Shown in pieces: positions 17,633-26,060 of a stretch of 64,000 nt of DNA (the stretch's first letter is position 1; each line of letters starts with the position of its first letter). The stretch is from positions 62,001 through 126,000 of the forward strand of contig JANQOU010000011.1 of the NCBI GenBank assembly GCA_028285585.1, in the 5' to 3' direction. The position numbers and the translations under genes were made by a program. The notes below the pieces were generated by a model. It saw only the letters and a program-made list of their open reading frames with translations. It made no database searches and was not told the DNA's origin. Source of the DNA: Acidimicrobiia bacterium. Lineage in GTDB: Bacteria; Actinomycetota; Acidimicrobiia; Spongiisociales; ZC4RG35.

Positions 17633-18298
17633 ATGAGCAAGATCCTCGTCGTTGACGACGAGCTGAAGATCGCCCGCCTCGTCAGGGACTACCTGGTCGA
17701 GGCGGGCTTCGACGTAGTCAACGCGCACGACGGCCCGGGTGCCGTGGCAGCCGCAAGGTCACACCAGCCGGACCTGATTGTCCTCGACCTCGGTTTGCCG
17801 GGCTTCGACGGGCTGGACGTGACGCGCCGCATCAGATCCACATCCGCCGTGCCGATCGTGATGCTCACCGCGAGGACCGAGGAGACCGATCGCATCATCG
17901 GGCTGGAGCTGGGAGCGGACGACTACATCGTGAAGCCGTTCAGCCCGAGGGAGCTGGTGGCCAGGGTCAAAGCGGTGCTGCGACGAGCCCAAGGCCAAGT
18001 CGGGAGCCGAGTGCTGCGAACGGGAGCCCTGGTCGTCGACCTGGAGAGGCGGAGTGTCGAGTCAAGCGGTGAGACCGTCGACCTCACAACGACAGAGTTC
18101 GATCTTCTCGTGGTCCTCGCCTCCCAACCCGGGCGTGTATTCACTCGGGCCCAGCTGCTCGACTCGCTGCACGGTGTGTCGTTCGACTCCTATGAGCGGG
18201 CTATCGACTCCCACATCAAGAACCTGCGCAGAAAGCTCGGAGCCGGGCACATCGACACTGTCTACGGAGTCGGGTACAAACTCACCGATGAGACGTAG
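17633..18298 (+). CDS. OmpR/PhoB-family response regulator
   Basis: A 221-residue regulator. Receiver domain 1-115 with acidic pocket DDE (9-10), phospho-acceptor Asp52 in IVLDLGLPG, Thr in MLTARTEE and Lys in DDYIVKPFSP. Winged-helix output domain about 130-221 ending FDSYERAIDSHIKNLRRKLGAGHIDTVYGVGYKL, the standard OmpR signature. The cognate kinase overlaps its 3' end by 11 bp. Confidence 0.95.
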   Translation: MSKILVVDDELKIARLVRDYLVEAGFDVVNAHDGPGAVAAARSHQPDLIVLDLGLPGFDGLDVTRRIRSTSAVPIVMLTARTEETDRIIGLELGADDYIVKPFSPRELVARVKAVLRRAQGQVGSRVLRTGALVVDLERRSVESSGETVDLTTTEFDLLVVLASQPGRVFTRAQLLDSLHGVSFDSYERAIDSHIKNLRRKLGAGHIDTVYGVGYKLTDET

Positions 18299-19274
18299 AC
18301 CGAACGACTGGGGCCCGTCACACGGGCCTGGGCGGCGGATCGGATTTCGCGTCTTCGGGTTTCTCTTCTTCCTTCTGATGGTCAGCGCCGCCGTTGGCGG
18401 CTTCTTGACTTGGGTGGTCTCCCCCAACCCAGGGACCGTTCTCCTGGTCGGATTCGGCTTGATAGTCGCATTTGCCCTGACCATGAGAACGGTGTTCCGC
18501 CGGAGCTGGGCACCCGTGTCACAACTGATCGACGCCACGACACGCCTCGGAGAGGGAGACACATCGGTTCGACTGAGCGGACGCCGAGGCCCCTGGCAGG
18601 GTGTGAGCCGGTCCTTCAACGCCATGGCGGAGCGAATCGCGGCTGAAGACGAGCGGAGACGCCGGCTGCTTGCCGAGGTTGGTCATGAGATGCGCAACCC
18701 TCTCTCGGTCATCCAAGGCGAGATCGAAGCGGTCCTCGATGGTGTTCACCCGCCTGAGAGCCTCAACAACGTCGTGGACGAAGTCGCCCTGATGGACCGG
18801 CTCCTCGAAGACCTGCGAACCCTCGCCCTAGCCGAGGCAGGCCGGCTCGAGCTGATCAGAGAGCCCACCGACATCGGTCAGCTGGCATCGGATGTGCTGG
18901 CCTCGTTCACCTCGCAGATCTCAGAGCAGCGAGTGCGGGCGAGCGTCAGCGGGACAGCCGAGATGTCGATCGACCCACACCGCATCCACCAGGTGCTGGC
19001 GAACCTGGTGGCCAACGCCCTCCGCCAGATGCCCGATGGGGGTGAGCTGACCATCAGCATCGGTGAAGGTTCACTACGTGTCGCCGACTCAGGCCCGGGA
19101 ATCCCCAAGGAGGAGCTCGAGACCGTCTTCGAGAGGTTCACGAAGGCCTCCGATTCCAAGGGGTCCGGGCTCGGGCTGAGCATCGCCCGCGACCTCGTGG
19201 AGGCGCATGGGGGGACCTTGATCGCGGCAAACGGCACCGAGGGTGGAGCCGTTTTCGAGGTCACGATGCCCTAA
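18288..19274 (+). CDS. Sensor histidine kinase, HAMP-HisKA type
   Basis: A 328-residue membrane kinase: two adjacent transmembrane helices (about 19-43 and 49-66) with almost no extracytoplasmic loop, a HAMP domain to about 120, HisKA with His133 in LLAEVGHEMRNPLSVI, and HATPase_c with NLVANALRQM, VADSGPGIPKEE and GSGLGLSIARDLVEAHGG. The lack of a sensor loop implies detection within the membrane or through a partner, possibly the small membrane protein upstream. The ATG overlaps the regulator's stop by 11 bp; the 3' end overlaps the convergent DUF5667 gene by 4 bp. Confidence 0.93.
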   Translation: MRRRPNDWGPSHGPGRRIGFRVFGFLFFLLMVSAAVGGFLTWVVSPNPGTVLLVGFGLIVAFALTMRTVFRRSWAPVSQLIDATTRLGEGDTSVRLSGRRGPWQGVSRSFNAMAERIAAEDERRRRLLAEVGHEMRNPLSVIQGEIEAVLDGVHPPESLNNVVDEVALMDRLLEDLRTLALAEAGRLELIREPTDIGQLASDVLASFTSQISEQRVRASVSGTAEMSIDPHRIHQVLANLVANALRQMPDGGELTISIGEGSLRVADSGPGIPKEELETVFERFTKASDSKGSGLGLSIARDLVEAHGGTLIAANGTEGGAVFEVTMP

Positions 19275-19885
19275 CCGTCTGAGCGCCTGTCCTTGGCCGG
19301 CCTGGAGTCGGAGACACTGTCCGCCACGGTGGTAGTTGACGAGCTGGTTGAGGTGGAGCTTCCGTCCCTGCTATCCGAAGGCACCACCGGCACCTCTTCG
19401 GACTCGTTGGGTGGGGGCCGTTCCTCGACCGGCCGCTCCGTCCCTTTTTGGTCCCTCCTGACCTCCAACTCCTGGACCACACGGTCGATGCGATCTCGGA
19501 GATCGTGCCGGTCGTCGTGGATCGTGTCACGGGCCACATCGACGCGCTCCACTATGACCTCGTCTGGAGCGTCACGCTCAAAAAGCACCTCGACCTCACG
19601 CACCCTTCGCTCCGCCGGGGCTGACGAGTCGAAGACCTGGACGACGGGCTCAATTGCTCTCTTGAGCGGGTAGAGGATGTCACCCGGGACCGCGTCCTCC
19701 GCCGCCAACGCTGCCACAGGCAGCAAGAGGACGGCTGCAACGGCCACCGCCAACAGCCTGGCTCGGCCACGAGAGCCCCTAGCCCTCTGCGACAGCGCCG
19801 ATGACACCGCCTCCAGATGCCGATCGCGGACTTCGGGCCTGGTCGCCAGGCGGACCTGCTCCAGCTCCGGGAAACGCACCGTCAC
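19271..19885 (-). CDS. DUF5667-domain membrane protein, likely ECF sigma partner
   Basis: A 204-residue protein starting at a GTG that overlaps the sigma factor stop (GTGA). About 40 cytoplasmic residues precede one transmembrane helix (LLAVAVAAVLLLPVAALAAEDA). Then PGDILYPLKRAIEPVVQVFDSSAPAERRVREVEVLFERDAPDEVI, the DUF5667 pattern, and an acidic Ser/Thr-rich tail. One-helix proteins co-encoded with ECF sigma factors commonly act as anti-sigma factors. That role is inferred; no zinc-binding anti-sigma motif is visible. Confidence 0.7.
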   Translation of the reverse strand: MTVRFPELEQVRLATRPEVRDRHLEAVSSALSQRARGSRGRARLLAVAVAAVLLLPVAALAAEDAVPGDILYPLKRAIEPVVQVFDSSAPAERRVREVEVLFERDAPDEVIVERVDVARDTIHDDRHDLRDRIDRVVQELEVRRDQKGTERPVEERPPPNESEEVPVVPSDSRDGSSTSTSSSTTTVADSVSDSRPAKDRRSDG

Positions 19886-20472
19886 GAGACACCGTCCAGC
19901 AGATCGCGGAGCTTGGTCTCGGCCCTCGACAAGACGGCATACGTCGCCCGGCGGGTGGAGCCCATCACCTTGGCTATCTCGTCGGGGCTGAGCCCGACAA
20001 CATGCCGGAGAATGACGGCAGAGCGATGCCTCTTGCTCAGCTGGCCCAGCGCCGCCTCCAGCATCGGGTCGAGGTGGTCTGCAAGAGGGTCGGTCTCCAC
20101 GACGGCATCGGGGAGAGTCTCGTGAGGCACTTCTGGCCGACGCGACCTCCTCCGGTACTCGTCGAGACACCCGAATCGAACGCTCTTGTACAGCCAGGCC
20201 CGCAAGGATCTGCCGTCACCTCGGATCTTGTCGGCATTCCGGACCAACTCCACGAAGGCCTGTTGCACCACATCCTCCGAGGTCTTTCGGTCGTTGAGCA
20301 TGCCAAAGGCGAACGAGAGGAGATCGTCCGCCATGGCGGCGTAGACCGCCCGGAAGGCCGCGTCGGACCTGGTCCGGATCCCTGCGACATGGACGTCTAG
20401 GGGGTGGGAGCCGGTTTCGGTCAGACCGGTGATCCACACCCCCTGCGCCGTGAGGAGCCCCGAGTTGGACAT
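19882..20472 (-). CDS. ECF-type RNA polymerase sigma factor
   Basis: A 196-residue sigma-70 family factor. Region 2 runs about 40-105 (FRAVYAAMADDLLSFAFGMLNDRKTSEDVVQQAFVELVRNADKI, then RSLRAWLYKSVRFGCLDEYRRRSRR) and region 4 about 135-190 (LGQLSKRHRSAVILRHVVGLSPDEIAKVMGSTRRATYAVLSRAETKLR). It is encoded between a small secreted protein and a DUF5667 membrane protein in a tight operon. The N-terminal 30 residues are extra; a start at a later codon is possible. Confidence 0.88.
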   Translation of the reverse strand: MSNSGLLTAQGVWITGLTETGSHPLDVHVAGIRTRSDAAFRAVYAAMADDLLSFAFGMLNDRKTSEDVVQQAFVELVRNADKIRGDGRSLRAWLYKSVRFGCLDEYRRRSRRPEVPHETLPDAVVETDPLADHLDPMLEAALGQLSKRHRSAVILRHVVGLSPDEIAKVMGSTRRATYAVLSRAETKLRDLLDGVS

Positions 20473-20484
20473 GTCATTCGTTGA

Positions 20485-20856
20485 TCACAGCCATCCGAGC
20501 CAATGGAGAAGTCTTATCAGCTTCTCCCACTCGTGGGCATGGATCAAGCGCCAAATCAGCTTGCGGACGTTGAAATCATGTGGACGATGGTCGTCGAGGC
20601 ACCTGCGGTCGTTCTCGGCGACGGCAAGACAACGGTCGACTGGATGATCGGATGGACGGTGGTCGACGCAGCCCCTGTCGGTGAGACGCTGAAGACAACG
20701 GTCTGTCGGCTTGTCGGCCGGACGATCTGCCGGCTTGTCGGTCACACGCTCGGTTACCGCGTCGGTGCCACGCTCGTCGGCCAGTGCAGCCACTGGCAGT
20801 GACGTGATCATCGCCAGCGCCAGAGACGCCGTGATCAGTCCTTTTCTCGATCGCAT
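20485..20856 (-). CDS. Small secreted protein with two Cys-x-His-Arg-Pro repeats
   Basis: A 123-residue protein with a clear signal peptide (MRSRKGLITASLALAMITSLPVAALA). The mature part starts with a Thr-Asp-Lys-Pro-rich stretch and then holds two imperfect 22-24-residue repeats, each DRCL-x5/6-R-x-C-x-DHRP-x-D, giving four cysteines. The C-terminus (KLIWRLIHAHEWEKLIRLLHWLGWL) is a Trp- and His-rich amphipathic helix. AGGAGAAG precedes the ATG. It is the first gene of the ECF operon, 12 bp before the sigma factor. No known family is recognised. Confidence 0.7.
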   Translation of the reverse strand: MRSRKGLITASLALAMITSLPVAALADERGTDAVTERVTDKPADRPADKPTDRCLQRLTDRGCVDHRPSDHPVDRCLAVAENDRRCLDDHRPHDFNVRKLIWRLIHAHEWEKLIRLLHWLGWL

Positions 20857-20873
20857 CGCTTCTCCTGGTCTCG

Positions 20874-20903
20874 GTCACTCCATCAGACGCCACGGAGAGT
20901 GAC
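20874..20903. promoter_or_regulatory. Inverted repeat between ECF operon and AlkZ-like gene
   Basis: GTCACTC (20874-20880) and GAGTGAC (20897-20903) are perfect 7-bp inverted arms with a 16-bp gap, located upstream of the secreted-protein/ECF operon. It could be a regulator site; symmetry alone supports it. Confidence 0.3.
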
Positions 20904-20955
20904 GATTCCCCGGTCAATGTGGAAGACGTCCGAGACACAGGCCTACCGTGACAGG

Positions 20956-22128
20956 GTGAGACGGGTGACCATCGAGGAGCGCCGGTCACGAATGGCCATC
21001 CGCCACGGTCTCGTCACGCCCCCTCCCACCACCGAGGAAGCCGCCCGGTTGATGATCGGTCTCCACTCGTCCGACCCGTCGACCGTGTTCCTGTCTGTCC
21101 GGGCGCGAATCCCCGATGTCACCGTCGACGACATCGAGGCCACTCTCTACCGCGACAGGTCTTTGGTTCGCATCCTCGGGATGCGGAGAACCATGTGGGT
21201 GACGCCCACGGAGCTTGCACCCGTCATCGACAGCTCGTCGACCCAAGAGCTGGTGGCAACCCAGAGAGCCAGGCAGGCGCGTCTCGTGGAGGGGTCAGGC
21301 CTCGCCGAGGACGGAGAGGCCTGGGTACAAGAGGTGTCTGTCCAGGTTCTGGCCGCCTTGCGGAGCGATGGCGAGCTGACCGCCCGCGAGCTCACCGAGA
21401 TCATCCCCGAGCTAGGCGAGAAGATCACGATCCGAAAGAAAGATGGGTCGATTCAGGGGACGGTCGGCGCCTCCACCCGAATCCTGTTTCTGTTGGCGAC
21501 CGAGGGCCTGATACTGAGAGCTCAACCGCTCGGCTCCTGGACGAGCAGCCTCTACCGCTGGGCAACAGTGGAGAGTTGGCTGGGCAATCCCTTCCCTCAG
21601 CTCGACGTGGGCGAAGCCAAGGCGACGTTGCTGCAAGCATGGCTGAGGGCCTTCGGGCCCGGCACCGAGACCGACATCAAATGGTGGACCGGGTGGTCGT
21701 TGACATCCGTCCGCCAGACCCTCGAAAGGGTCGCAGCGGCAGAAGTCGACCTCGATGGCGTCACCGGATATCTGGCCGGCGCCGACACTGATCCGATCAC
21801 CGACGAGATCTCGTGGGTGCGATTCCTGCCATCGCTCGACCCGACGACGATGGGGTGGAAAGAGCGTGACTGGTACCTCGGCGACAAAGGGGGCCGGCTC
21901 TTCGACCGAAACGGCAACGCAGGGCCGACCATCTGGGTCAACGGCAGGGTGGTTGGTGGCTGGGCCCAGCGCAAAGACGGGGAAGTCGTGTACGAGCTGA
22001 TGGAAGACGTGGGTCGTGAGGGCACGGCAGCAGTGGAGGATGAGGCCAGTCGCCTCCAGAAGTGGTTGGGCGACACCACGGTCACACCCCGCTTCAGATC
22101 ACCTCACGACAAGAACTTGAGCGCCTGA
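20956..22128 (+). CDS. AlkZ-like winged-helix DNA-binding protein
   Basis: About 390 residues. ERRSRMAIRHGL ... EEAARLMIGLHSSDPSTVFLSVRARI, LVRILGMRRTMWVTPTEL, then SWTSSLYRWATVESWL and WLRAFGPGTETDIKWWTGW are typical of the winged-helix DNA-binding family that includes AlkZ/YcaQ DNA glycosylases (three tandem winged helices). Whether this member has glycosylase activity is unknown. The frame is open to 20899; GTG 20956 or 20965 (with AGGGTGAG just before it) match the usual family start better and leave room for promoters. Confidence 0.75.
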   Translation: MRRVTIEERRSRMAIRHGLVTPPPTTEEAARLMIGLHSSDPSTVFLSVRARIPDVTVDDIEATLYRDRSLVRILGMRRTMWVTPTELAPVIDSSSTQELVATQRARQARLVEGSGLAEDGEAWVQEVSVQVLAALRSDGELTARELTEIIPELGEKITIRKKDGSIQGTVGASTRILFLLATEGLILRAQPLGSWTSSLYRWATVESWLGNPFPQLDVGEAKATLLQAWLRAFGPGTETDIKWWTGWSLTSVRQTLERVAAAEVDLDGVTGYLAGADTDPITDEISWVRFLPSLDPTTMGWKERDWYLGDKGGRLFDRNGNAGPTIWVNGRVVGGWAQRKDGEVVYELMEDVGREGTAAVEDEASRLQKWLGDTTVTPRFRSPHDKNLSA

Positions 22129-22139
22129 AAGCGCCGCGA

Positions 22140-23126
22140 TCACTCGGTCTCGGCCGTTTTGTCTGATCTCCGCCTATCGAGGCCCGAGATGATCGCGGTG
22201 ACGACCAACAAGAGCAGCGCGACAGTCCACACCCATGATGCAGAGATGACTTCGACGGCCATCGAGTAGTTGGCGTCGATGGCCACGCCCATCACCTCAG
22301 GCGTCTCGATGGCAGCATTGCCAAACAGTCCAGGAGTGAAGTCAGCCATGACTCCGTTCTCGTTGTCACGGAGCCCGCCGTTCTCCAGCGGGTCATCGGA
22401 TGTCGTGGGAGGAGCGGCTGTAGTCGTGGTGGTCGCCAAGGTCGTGGTGGTGGTCTCGGCTCTCGTCGTAGTGGTGCTCGGGGGACGATCGGTGGTGACC
22501 GTGCCTGGCTCGGTGGTGGTCGTCGTCGAGCTGGTGGTGGTCGTCACCCCGGTGCGCACCTTCCCTTTGATCTCCACATTGTCGAGGAACACCTCGCCGT
22601 TGAGGTCGCCCAGCAGGATGAAACGCATCGCAAAACCGTCGTCGAGGAAGCCGCTCACATCGAGCTTGGCGCGTGCCCTGTCCCCCTTGAGGGAGCCAAG
22701 CTGATGTCGCTCCAGCACCGTCCACGCCGACCCCCCGGCCTTCACCTGCACCACGAGCGATCCGGTCGAGAGCGATTTGTCTCCTTCGAAGGCGACTGCG
22801 ACGTTGTAGCGAAGCGCGGCCTCCTCGAAGAGGCTGAGGTCGGCATGACGCTGCAAGCCCAAAACCTCCAGGCCTCCAACTCCCTCCATGTGCGCGCACT
22901 TGCCGCCACCGCACGTCTGATCGACCCAAACGTGAACCGCTCCGCTGGCCGGGTCACCGTCGTCACCGATTTCCTGCCATGGCTTCTCCCATGGGATCGA
23001 GCCGGTGCTTCCTGAGTAGGTCACTTCCGGGAAAGTGTCCTTGTAGGTCTGTGTGGGCCCGGCGAAGCCGACGATTGGCATCGCCATCAGAATTGCAATC
23101 AAGCCAAGGCCAAGAAGCCGCCTCAT
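22140..23126 (-). CDS. Secreted, Thr-rich-linker surface protein anchored by a C-terminal helix
   Basis: A 328-residue protein: signal peptide at 1-22, a globular beta-rich domain about 25-190 (with a Cys pair in DQTCGGGKCAHMEG and FLDDGFAMRFILLGDLNGEVFLDNVEI, resembling jelly-roll carbohydrate- or ligand-binding modules), a Thr/Pro linker about 193-245, and a membrane helix (WVWTVALLLLVVTAIISGL) with a basic cytoplasmic tail. The linker suggests O-glycosylation. It overlaps the upstream histidine kinase by 4 bp, so the pair are translated together and may form a sensing unit. Confidence 0.72.
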   Translation of the reverse strand: MRRLLGLGLIAILMAMPIVGFAGPTQTYKDTFPEVTYSGSTGSIPWEKPWQEIGDDGDPASGAVHVWVDQTCGGGKCAHMEGVGGLEVLGLQRHADLSLFEEAALRYNVAVAFEGDKSLSTGSLVVQVKAGGSAWTVLERHQLGSLKGDRARAKLDVSGFLDDGFAMRFILLGDLNGEVFLDNVEIKGKVRTGVTTTTSSTTTTTEPGTVTTDRPPSTTTTRAETTTTTLATTTTTAAPPTTSDDPLENGGLRDNENGVMADFTPGLFGNAAIETPEVMGVAIDANYSMAVEVISASWVWTVALLLLVVTAIISGLDRRRSDKTAETE

Positions 23127-24520
23127 GACGACATCGCCCTGATCATGCCGCTGACCGACCGCGAGCGGTTGCGCTCATCGACCTCTTCCACCGTCATCGA
23201 CGGGATAGAGACGACGAAGTAAGTCTTCTGAGCGTATCGCTGGTACGAAAGACGGCCACCGAGCATCGTTGAGAGCCGAGAGGCCACGGCGAGGCCAAGT
23301 CCAACCGAGCCGGTGAGCAAGGGCTGGGCTCCGGTGTGGACGAAACGTTCGAAGAGCTTCTCGAGGTTCTCTTCCGCTACTCCGGCACCGTCATCCCAGA
23401 CTTCGATGTCAACGGTGCCTCCGGCCTCCGAGACACCGAGGCCGACCGACTCCCCACCGTGCTGGGCGGCGTTCGATATCAGGTTGACCAAGACGTGGCG
23501 AAGACGCGCTCCGTCCGTTTCGACTACCGCCTCCGTTGGCTCACGGGTGACGGTCAGCCCTGCCCTCTCGAATGGGGTAATCGCACTCTCAACGATGTCC
23601 TGCACGCGAGTGACCGTCGCCTCGATCTCGACGCCCAAGCTCTCCATGCGCGAAGCCATCAGCAAGTCGTCGACCATTCGCATCATCTCCGAGGCTTCAT
23701 TGGCGACGATCTGCGACATCTCGACAACCTGATCAGGATCACTCGCACCACCGTCGGTGAGGATCTCTGCGAAGCCGTATATCGAAGTCAGCGGTGTGCG
23801 CAGCTCATGAGAGAGCCCCGCGATGAAAGAGTCCTTCGCCTTGCTGACATCACGCTCCGCTTCCAACTCGAGCTCGGTGATCCTCTGGTGCTCTTTGACC
23901 TGGCGACGAGCAACGGACCAGTAGACAGCGACAGCTACCGCAGGCACAAGGAGGGTCAGCACGAACACGACCACGCCATTGACGGCTCCTGCTGTCTCGG
24001 TGTTGTCTTCGATCGTCTGCTGTATCGCCGACTGCTCGACCTGTAGCGATGCGACGAGGTCGATGTAGGCAGCCTCGACGTCGCCGAGCAGCAGCCGATT
24101 CGCAGCAGATGTGTTGCGTGCGGCGAGTTGTGCCATCGCCTGCTCGATGGTGGCGAGGTAGTCGGCGAGCAAAAGGGCGGAGTCGCTTCCGCTGCCGTCG
24201 GCTTGGAGAGATCTCAGCCCTTCATGGGCAGCCGTCAGCTGATCGGAGGTGAATGCCAGGGTCTCGGCTTCGGCAAGGCCTCGCTGCTCGAGACCGGAAT
24301 AGGTCACAGACTGGGCCAATGCAGCACGGGTGAGCGATGAGGTGCCGAGCGTGGCGTTCACCCAGTGAAGGGAGCTCGCGTTGGCAGCTACCTGACCCGC
24401 GCCTACTGAGTTGGCAAAGACGAGGCCTGCGGCAAAAAGGACGAACAACAAAGACGCACCGACTGCCACAGCGACGGTACGGCTCCTGGCCTTGGGCCTG
24501 GCTCGCACATCCGCGCCCAT
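23123..24520 (-). CDS. Sensor histidine kinase, orphan
   Basis: A 465-residue kinase. Transmembrane helices at about 17-37 and 182-202 flank a ~145-residue extracytoplasmic helical sensor domain. HisKA has His238 in SFIAGLSHELRTPLTSIYGF; HATPase_c shows NLISNAAQHGG, EVWDDGAGVAEENLEKLFERF and GSVGLGLAVASRLSTMLGG. There is no response regulator nearby; the only co-translated partner is the Thr-rich surface protein downstream. Confidence 0.92.
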   Translation of the reverse strand: MGADVRARPKARSRTVAVAVGASLLFVLFAAGLVFANSVGAGQVAANASSLHWVNATLGTSSLTRAALAQSVTYSGLEQRGLAEAETLAFTSDQLTAAHEGLRSLQADGSGSDSALLLADYLATIEQAMAQLAARNTSAANRLLLGDVEAAYIDLVASLQVEQSAIQQTIEDNTETAGAVNGVVVFVLTLLVPAVAVAVYWSVARRQVKEHQRITELELEAERDVSKAKDSFIAGLSHELRTPLTSIYGFAEILTDGGASDPDQVVEMSQIVANEASEMMRMVDDLLMASRMESLGVEIEATVTRVQDIVESAITPFERAGLTVTREPTEAVVETDGARLRHVLVNLISNAAQHGGESVGLGVSEAGGTVDIEVWDDGAGVAEENLEKLFERFVHTGAQPLLTGSVGLGLAVASRLSTMLGGRLSYQRYAQKTYFVVSIPSMTVEEVDERNRSRSVSGMIRAMSS

Positions 24521-24638
24521 AGGTGTTCATCGGCAAACAAAACGAACTTCTTCATAGGCCTTGTGTTTCATTGCGGATCTACTCGCATCGCGAGCCGACT
24601 GGCACATAGATTGCGTCGCAGCCTCAGAAAGGGTCTCT

Positions 24639-25091
24639 ATGCATGAAGTTGTGGTGAGTGTCGATTCGAAAGCCGAGCCGTCGAAAGTCTGGGAGGTGAT
24701 GACAGACCTGGACAGGTCGCCGGACACGATTCGTGGAATCGTCGCCGTAGAGCGGCTTGACGGCGGTGCTGGCTTCGAGGTCGGCACCAGATGGCGCGAG
24801 ACCCGTGCGATATTCGGCCGAGAAGCGACAGAAGAGATGGAAGTGGTTTCAATCAACCCTGGCCGCTCATACACAGTTCTGGCGGCCAGCCGCGGGAACA
24901 ACTACACGACCGTGATGACTGTGGAGCCTGCACCCACCGGCTCGAGAGTCGCGATGTCTTTCCAAGCGGAGCCCACAGGCACAGTCGGCAAGCTCTTGGC
25001 AGCAACGATGGGTCGGCTGATGATCGGCGCGACCAAGAAGATGATCGCTCGGGATGTCGAAGACATCGCCACTGCGGCAGAAGTCAGTTAG
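24639..25091 (+). CDS. SRPBCC (START/Bet v1-like) family protein
   Basis: A 150-residue protein with the polyketide-cyclase/dehydrase-like fold pattern: VVVSVDSKAEPSKVWEVMTDLDRSPDTIRGIVAVERLDGG near the start and an amphipathic C-terminal helix (GKLLAATMGRLMIGATKKMIARDVEDIA). These bind hydrophobic ligands. AAAGGG precedes the ATG; the frame is open upstream to 24561. It is divergent from the orphan kinase and overlaps the convergent TfoX-like gene by 4 bp. Confidence 0.75.
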   Translation: MHEVVVSVDSKAEPSKVWEVMTDLDRSPDTIRGIVAVERLDGGAGFEVGTRWRETRAIFGREATEEMEVVSINPGRSYTVLAASRGNNYTTVMTVEPAPTGSRVAMSFQAEPTGTVGKLLAATMGRLMIGATKKMIARDVEDIATAAEVS

Positions 25092-25396
25092 GCAGACGCT
25101 GCCAGGCCGAGCTGGATCAACTCGGCAAGGGCGGCATCGTCGGTCGCCTCTCCCGAGTACAGAACCCAGTTGGGAACTGGGCGGCAGGCGAACTCATAGG
25201 GTCTCGCCTCGGAGCGCTCTACCAGCTCTCCATACTCGGCTTCGGGAACGCGAACGAGCACATCTCCTTGATGGAGTGCGATGGCCAAACGATCGTCCAG
25301 CCAAAAGGACTTTCCACCGAGAAACGACCCCTCTACGACTTCACCGCGGTCGACTAGTGACTCTCTGATCCGCTGCGACAACACAGTTTCCTCCAT
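25088..25396 (-). CDS. TfoX/Sxy N-terminal-domain-like protein
   Basis: A 102-residue protein resembling the TfoX N-terminal domain: SFLGGKSFWLDDRLAIALHQGDVLVRVP, then ARPYEFACRPVPNWVLYSG and a closing helix. In gamma-proteobacteria TfoX controls competence, but stand-alone single-domain versions in other phyla have no defined role. The first Gly-Gly segment is divergent, so the family call is moderate. Confidence 0.6.
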   Translation of the reverse strand: MEETVLSQRIRESLVDRGEVVEGSFLGGKSFWLDDRLAIALHQGDVLVRVPEAEYGELVERSEARPYEFACRPVPNWVLYSGEATDDAALAELIQLGLAASA

Positions 25397-25490
25397 AACC
25401 TGACCAATCTGCCTGCCACACCGAGGTGCGGGCTCAACAGGCTCGAGATTGCGATTTATGGGTGGTTAGACGACGCCCGTCAGTCTCTGG

Positions 25491-25925
25491 TTACAACAGA
25501 GAGCCAGAAGCAGACTCCAGTATCACCACAGGAATCTCCCTTTCGGTGCGTGACTCGTAGACCGCGTAGCCGTCATAGGCGTCTAGGACCCGAGGCCACA
25601 GCTCTCGACGCTCCTCGGATGAGGCGGTCCTCGCTCTGAGGTGTCTTCGGCTGCCGGGCAGCTCAACGATGACATCTGGGGCGCTCCCCAAGTTGAGATA
25701 CCACTCCGGGTGACGGTCGCGACCGCCGTAGGAGGCGATGACGATCAGGTGGTCATCGTCGGAGAGATACAACAACGGGACGGTGTGTGGCTTGCCGGTG
25801 TGCCTGCCCGTCGTTGTGAGCAGGAGCATGTCATTGTCGACGAGGCGGCGACCCACGAGACCTCTCGTGGACCGGTACAGCACCCTGTGAACCGCAGACC
25901 ACCTCTTGACCGCACTGTCCTTCAT
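25491..25925 (-). CDS. Deazaflavin (F420)-dependent nitroreductase family protein
   Basis: A 144-residue split-barrel protein of the Ddn family: LTTTGRHTGKPHTVPLLYLSDDDHLIVIASYGGRDRHPEWYLNL is the characteristic F420/quinone-site region. Members reduce quinones or nitroaromatics with F420H2 near the membrane. With the LLM protein at 38.7 kb it indicates F420 use. No GGGAC-N4-GTCCC site is visible upstream, unlike the neighbouring stress genes. Confidence 0.85.
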   Translation of the reverse strand: MKDSAVKRWSAVHRVLYRSTRGLVGRRLVDNDMLLLTTTGRHTGKPHTVPLLYLSDDDHLIVIASYGGRDRHPEWYLNLGSAPDVIVELPGSRRHLRARTASSEERRELWPRVLDAYDGYAVYESRTEREIPVVILESASGSLL

Positions 25926-26060
25926 ATGATCACGGCAACGGTGAGACGACAGCCGTAGCCTCTGCTCAGCCTAGGGCGCGCAGATAGAGAGGGGTGTCGC
26001 CAAGCCCTGCTCCTATGTCTACCTGGAGCCTCTACGGAATCCGGCCCTCGTCGACGGATG

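Noticed and set aside
22395-22560. GT/CA-rich repetitive tract as a microsatellite or regulatory repeat
   Set aside because: It is the coding sequence for the Thr/Pro linker of the surface protein.
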